The position numbers were made by a program, and so were the translations under genes. From Rodentibacter sp901420285 (GTDB lineage Bacteria > Pseudomonadota > Gammaproteobacteria > Enterobacterales > Pasteurellaceae), in NCBI RefSeq assembly GCF_041734645.1, contig NZ_CP162010.1:372001-436000 (forward strand): a stretch of 64,000 nt of DNA, in the 5' to 3' direction. The notes below the pieces were generated by a model. The model saw only the letters and a program-made list of their open reading frames with translations, did no database searches and was not told the origin of the DNA. This document shows, piece after piece, positions 60,212 to 64,000 of the stretch. Each line of letters begins with the position of its first letter. Position 1 is the first letter of the stretch.

Positions 60212-62206
60212 ATGTTCAACATTTACGATAACGGCACGGCATTTCCGCCGGGCTATTCAAAAATAGTTAAAAACGGCGAACAAATCGCTAATTTTGCATT
60301 GTTTTCTGCGGCGGCGAGCCGTGTTGAACTTTGCTTATTTAGCGGCGAAGAGGAAATCCGTTTTCCGATGATTCGTACGGAAAATGTGTGGCATTTGGCG
60401 CTAACCGGCGTGGAAATCGGCACGGAATACGGTTTTCGTGTTTACGGTGAATATGCCAATCCGCAGAAATTGATGCTTGATCCTTATGCAAAAGCGGTAA
60501 CTCATAAGCCTGATTTAACGACGGAGGAAAGCCGTTCTTGGTTTTTAATGAACGATAATCGTGACAATGCCCACCTTGCACCAAAAGCGGTCGTAATTCC
60601 GGAAGATTTCGATTGGTTCGGCGACAGCGCACCGAATACGCCGTGGGCGCAAACTATTCTGTATGAACTGCATGTGAAGGGATTTAGTCAGCTCAACGAC
60701 AAGGTTCCGGCGGCGCTACGCGGTACTTATGCGGGGTTAGCTCATCCGGTGAATTTGGCTTATTTGCAAGCGCTCGGCGTGACGGCCGTTGAATTATTAC
60801 CGGTCAATTTTTTTGTGGATGAGCCGCACTTACAAGAAAAAAATTTGCAAAATTATTGGGGATATAATCCGCTTGCCATGTTCGCCGTAGAGCCGAAATA
60901 TGCCTCAAGCGAAAATCCGCTTGTTGAATTTAAAGCGATGGTAAAAGCTTTACACGGTGCAGGTATTGAAGTCATTTTGGATGTAGTGTTTAACCATTCC
61001 GCCGAATCGGAGCAAGGTTATCCGACTTTTTGTCAACGCGGAATTGACGATCAAACATACTATTGGCGCAATGATAGTGGGCATTACATTAACTGGACGG
61101 GCTGCGGCAATATGCTCAATCTTTCTTCCGGAGTGGGGCGTAAATGGGTGGTAGATTGCTTGCGGTATTGGGCGGAACAATGCCGCGTGGATGGTTTCCG
61201 TTTTGATTTGGCCACGGTGCTTGGACGCGATAAGCCCGATTTTAATGCACAAGCGCAGCTTTTTACCGATATTCGGAACGAACCGGGTTTGCAGCGCGTG
61301 AAACTGATTGCCGAGCCTTGGGATATCGGGCATTACGGTTATCAGGTGGGTAATTTCCCAAGTTATTTTGCTGAGTGGAATGATCGTTTTCGTGATGATC
61401 TTTGTCGTTTTTGGTTATGGAAAAGTGGCGACGTAGGCGCGTTTGCCGAGCGTTTTGCCGGTTCCGCCGATTTGTTTAAGAAAAATGCTCGTTTACCGCA
61501 CTCGACGCTTAATTTTATTACCGCTCATGATGGCTTTGTTATGCGTGATTTGGTCAGTTATAACGAAAAACATAATGAAGCTAACGGCGAAGAAAACCGT
61601 GATGGGAGAAATGAAAATTACAGCTACAACCACGGAGTAGAAGGTTCAACAGAAAATTTGTCTGGAACCGAAAGAAATACAATAGAAAATGACCGTTTAT
61701 TCGCCCAATGCGGTTTGCTAATGAGTTTATTGCTTGCTAATGGCACGCCTATGTTGCTGGCCGGCGATGAATTCGGTAATACGCAATATGGCAACAATAA
61801 TGCGTATTGCCAAGACAACGAAATTACTTGGTTGAAATGGGCAGATTTTAATACGGAATTATTTGAATTAACGAAACAAACGATTGCAGCACGTAAACAG
61901 ATACAAAGTTTGCAAAACGATGCTTGGTGGTCAAATGAAAATGTTGCTTGGTTTAATCTGCATGGGGAACCGATGCAATTAGCCGATTGGCAAAATCTTG
62001 GAGTCAAGGCGTTACAAATTTTATTGGACGCAAAATGGCTTCTTTTAGTTAATGCGAAAGCAGAATCTCAGACTTTCATATTGCCTAGTTGTGCTGTCAG
62101 CCAATGGAAAGCCTTGGTAGGGACAACAAACTTAACGTTCATTTCGTCACAGAAAGTGGCGGTTAGCGGTATGGCATTTTGTTTGTTGAATAAAACGGAT
62201 TGTTGA
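60212..62206 (+). CDS. glgX: Glycogen debranching enzyme GlgX
   Basis: GH13 isoamylase-type hydrolase that removes short phosphorylase-limit branches, 664 residues. An N-terminal CBM48 is followed by the barrel with VDGFRFDLATVLGR (nucleophile), LIAEPWD (acid/base) and FITAHDGF. glgC starts 18 bases after its stop. A dialect word at 61706-61714 is read as Q-C-G. Confidence 0.95.
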   Translation: MFNIYDNGTAFPPGYSKIVKNGEQIANFALFSAAASRVELCLFSGEEEIRFPMIRTENVWHLALTGVEIGTEYGFRVYGEYANPQKLMLDPYAKAVTHKPDLTTEESRSWFLMNDNRDNAHLAPKAVVIPEDFDWFGDSAPNTPWAQTILYELHVKGFSQLNDKVPAALRGTYAGLAHPVNLAYLQALGVTAVELLPVNFFVDEPHLQEKNLQNYWGYNPLAMFAVEPKYASSENPLVEFKAMVKALHGAGIEVILDVVFNHSAESEQGYPTFCQRGIDDQTYYWRNDSGHYINWTGCGNMLNLSSGVGRKWVVDCLRYWAEQCRVDGFRFDLATVLGRDKPDFNAQAQLFTDIRNEPGLQRVKLIAEPWDIGHYGYQVGNFPSYFAEWNDRFRDDLCRFWLWKSGDVGAFAERFAGSADLFKKNARLPHSTLNFITAHDGFVMRDLVSYNEKHNEANGEENRDGRNENYSYNHGVEGSTENLSGTERNTIENDRLFAQCGLLMSLLLANGTPMLLAGDEFGNTQYGNNNAYCQDNEITWLKWADFNTELFELTKQTIAARKQIQSLQNDAWWSNENVAWFNLHGEPMQLADWQNLGVKALQILLDAKWLLLVNAKAESQTFILPSCAVSQWKALVGTTNLTFISSQKVAVSGMAFCLLNKTDC

Positions 62207-62224
62207 TACAAACGGAGATTTATA

Positions 62225-63520
62225 ATGAAAAGTCCAAACAAATACTCTCTTATAAAAGATACCTTGGTGCTTATTTTAGCCGGCGGCCGTGGCTCACGAC
62301 TTCATGAATTAACCGATAAGCGTGCCAAACCGGCCCTTTATTTCGGGGGGAATCGCCGTATTATCGATTTTGCTCTTTCAAATTGTATCAACTCCGGTTT
62401 AAACCGTATCGGCGTGGTTACGCAATATGCCGCTCATTCGTTGCTCCGTCATTTGCAAACCGGTTGGTCATTTTTACCGCAAGAACGCGGTGAATTTGTG
62501 GATATGCTCCCTGCGCGTCAACAAATTGATGATTCCACTTGGTATCGGGGAACTGCCGATGCGGTGTACCAAAATATGGCAATTATTCGCGATCATTATC
62601 GTCCTAAATACATTTTGATTTTAGCCGGCGACCATATTTACAAACAAGATTATAGCGTGATGCTGATGGATCACGTATCCAGCGGTGCTAAATGCACGGT
62701 AGGCTGTATTGAAGTGCCGCGTTCCGAAGCCAGCGAGTTCGGTGTGATGGCGGTAAATGAAAATTTAAAAGTAAAAGCCTTTGTTGAAAAACCTAAAGAT
62801 CCACCGGCAATGGTAGGGAAACCCGATATTTCTTTGGCCTCTATGGGCATTTATGTATTTGATGCGGATTATTTATATGATTTGCTTGAACGAGAAGTGA
62901 ACAAGCCAAATAGCAGCCATGATTTCGGCAAAGATATTTTGCCGAAATGTTTGCAAGAAGAGACACTTTATGCGCATCCGTTTAGTCGCTCTTGCATGGG
63001 ACGTAATACGGAAGGTGAAATTTATTGGCGTGACGTCGGTACACTTGATAGTTTCTGGCAATCCAATCTCGACCTCGTCTCGGAAAAACCGCAGCTTGAT
63101 ATTTATGATCAAGACTGGCCGATTCGTGGTAATCCGGTACAAGCGTATCCGTCTAAATTTTTTTATAAAGACGCCAGTATTCGTCCGGTAGATAATTCCT
63201 TAATCGGCGGTGGTTGTGTGATCACCGATGCGTCGATTAGTTATTCCGTGTTATTTGACCGTATTAAAATTAATGAAGGTTCCCGTATTGATCATTGCGT
63301 TGTACTTCCTGAAGTGAAAATCGGCAAAAACTGTATTTTGAAAAACTGCATTATCGATCGTCACTGTGAAATTCCGGACGGTACACAAATCGGCGTTAAT
63401 CCGGAAGAAGATAAAAAGCATTTCCGTATCAGTTCCACCGGTAAAGTCATTTTGGTGACTCGTCCGATGTTGCAAAAGCTAGCGGGCGAAGAGGTTGTTT
63501 CGGAAGCGCATTTGGATTGA
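62225..63520 (+). CDS. glgC: Glucose-1-phosphate adenylyltransferase GlgC
   Basis: Makes ADP-glucose, the committed step of bacterial glycogen synthesis, 431 residues. The nucleotide-binding N-terminus is LAGGRGSRLHELTDKRAKPA. The glucose-1-P lysine is in FVEKP, and a C-terminal left-handed beta-helix follows. A USS-derived hairpin follows the gene. Confidence 0.96.
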   Translation: MKSPNKYSLIKDTLVLILAGGRGSRLHELTDKRAKPALYFGGNRRIIDFALSNCINSGLNRIGVVTQYAAHSLLRHLQTGWSFLPQERGEFVDMLPARQQIDDSTWYRGTADAVYQNMAIIRDHYRPKYILILAGDHIYKQDYSVMLMDHVSSGAKCTVGCIEVPRSEASEFGVMAVNENLKVKAFVEKPKDPPAMVGKPDISLASMGIYVFDADYLYDLLEREVNKPNSSHDFGKDILPKCLQEETLYAHPFSRSCMGRNTEGEIYWRDVGTLDSFWQSNLDLVSEKPQLDIYDQDWPIRGNPVQAYPSKFFYKDASIRPVDNSLIGGGCVITDASISYSVLFDRIKINEGSRIDHCVVLPEVKIGKNCILKNCIIDRHCEIPDGTQIGVNPEEDKKHFRISSTGKVILVTRPMLQKLAGEEVVSEAHLD

Positions 63521-63525
63521 TAAAG

Positions 63526-63575
63526 AAAAAGTGCGGTTGATTTCAGAAATCTTTGGAAACCGACCGTACTTTTTT
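63526..63575 (+). terminator. USS-derived hairpin between glgC and glgA
   Basis: AAAAAGTGCGGT (63526-63537, an exact classical USS) pairs with ACCGTACTTTTT (63563-63575), one G-T wobble. The right arm is a decayed USS. It lies inside the glg operon and could attenuate glgA. Confidence 0.65.
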
Positions 63576-63632
63576 GTTCTTCTTTAAAGAAAACCTATTC
63601 TTCAAGGGTTATTCATAATCATAGGAAATTTT

Positions 63633-64000
63633 ATGAAAGTTTTACACGTTTGCTCGGAGCTTTATCCTTTATTGAAAACAGGTGGACTTGCCGACGTTAT
63701 TGGTGCCTTACCCTTTGCGCAAAAAATGATAGGAATGGACGTGCGAATTTTATTGCCTGCCTATCCAGCAATTTTTCGTGGTATACCCGAAACCCATGTC
63801 GTAGCAGAATTTGATAACTTTGCCGGTCATGTTGTTTTACAGTATGGTGAATATAACGGCTTGGGCGTTTATTTAATAGATGCGCCACATTTGTATGCGC
63901 GCGAGGGGAATCCTTATCACGATGCGGACTACAACGATTACGGCGATAATTATAAACGCTTTGCGCTACTCGGTTGGATCGGCGCGGAATTGGCTACAGG
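63633..64000 (+). CDS. glgA: Glycogen synthase GlgA, 5' part
   Basis: GT5 ADP-glucose glycosyltransferase. The first 122 residues are in the window and the gene runs off the end. The diagnostic N-terminal motif LLKTGGLADVIGALP (the KTGGL ADP-glucose-binding loop) is present, followed by VRILLPAYP. It is the fourth gene of the glg operon; glgP would be expected next. Confidence 0.95.
   Translation, partial: MKVLHVCSELYPLLKTGGLADVIGALPFAQKMIGMDVRILLPAYPAIFRGIPETHVVAEFDNFAGHVVLQYGEYNGLGVYLIDAPHLYAREGNPYHDADYNDYGDNYKRFALLGWIGAELAT

Larger units (their letters stand above)
1443..61714. repeat. Dispersed CAATGCGGT / ACCGCATTG words inside genes (USS-like dialect)
   Basis: Exact copies inside genes, found by eye, start at: 1443 (rlmC), 5699 (afeA), 8534 (rlmN), 11907 (hisS), 12986 (yfgM), 13385 (ICMT-family), 14462 (sodA), 15795 (ccmB), 18526 (ccmF), 21143 (ccmI), 22905 (cmoB), 29649 (nrfA), 32835 and 33091 (mutM), 35560 (coaBC), 36741 (dut), 51264 (rnhA), 53281 (der), 55833 (uraA), 58841 and 59781 (glgB), 61706 (glgX). 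One further copy is in the malQ remnant (57558). They occur on both strands and in different reading frames. Most extend to GCACCGCATTG. Confidence 0.8.

Noticed and set aside
1..64000. The second known Pasteurellaceae USS type, ACAAGCGGT
   Set aside because: No exact copy was seen; a few CAAGCGGT matches (for example near 20252) lack the first base and are at chance level.

Overview
The window is chromosomal DNA from a member of the Pasteurellaceae, closest in content and gene order to the Haemophilus/Aggregatibacter group. From memory, several blocks run in the same order as in Haemophilus influenzae: nagZ-rlmC; the chelated-iron/manganese ABC operon followed by pbpG-rlmN-pilW-rodZ-ispG-hisS-yfgM; rpmG-rpmB-radC-coaBC-dut-slmA-yheU-crp; der-dnaQ-rnhA-porin-nagA-nagB-nanA-siaR-nanK-nanE-siaP-siaQM-nanM; and the glg operon. 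No phage, insertion sequence, CRISPR array or plasmid gene was seen. It is a core-genome stretch with one tRNA (Asp).

Layout: 0-2.5 kb peptidoglycan recycling (nagZ) and 23S rRNA methylation (rlmC). 2.6-6.1 kb an afe/yfe-type metal ABC transporter. 6.3-13.8 kb cell wall (pbpG, rodZ), RNA and translation (rlmN, hisS), isoprenoid (ispG) and pilus assembly (pilW). 13.9-21.8 kb sodA and a complete cytochrome c maturation cluster ccmABCDEFGHI. 22-26 kb cmoB-putP and RNase G. 26.4-30.3 kb the nrfABCD nitrite reductase operon, whose multihaem proteins depend on Ccm. 30.5-32 kb the wreck of a mannitol operon. 32-38.5 kb DUF554, mutM, ribosomal proteins, radC, coaBC, dut, slmA, yheU and crp. 38.7-48.7 kb a complete sialic acid uptake and catabolic locus. 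48.9-54.2 kb methyltransferase, porin, rnhA, dnaQ, tRNA-Asp and der. 54.3-57.1 kb hda, uraA and upp. 57.4-64 kb a decayed malQ followed by glgB, glgX, glgC and the start of glgA.

The most unusual signal is not a gene. The nine-base word CAATGCGGT (usually extended to CAATGCGGTGCT; reverse AGCACCGCATTG) occurs about 41 times by eye. It lies on both strands, inside genes in several reading frames, and as inverted pairs at six of the eight convergent gene junctions. The classical Haemophilus-type uptake signal sequence AAGTGCGGT occurs only about 8 times. The two words share the TGCGGT core. This looks like a divergent DNA-uptake-sequence dialect with a minority of classical copies alongside it. 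The classical pairs sit inside operons (nrf, sia, nag, glg), whereas the dialect pairs sit mainly at convergent junctions.

A competence theme recurs. There is a perfect Sxy-dependent type CRP site (TGCGA-N6-TCGCA) before rlmN-pilW, a one-mismatch version before radC, and crp itself. The region also shows reductive evolution. A deletion joins codon 16 of mtlA to about codon 180 of mtlD, leaving three perfect CRP sites and an intact mtlR behind. malQ is reduced to frameshifted fragments.
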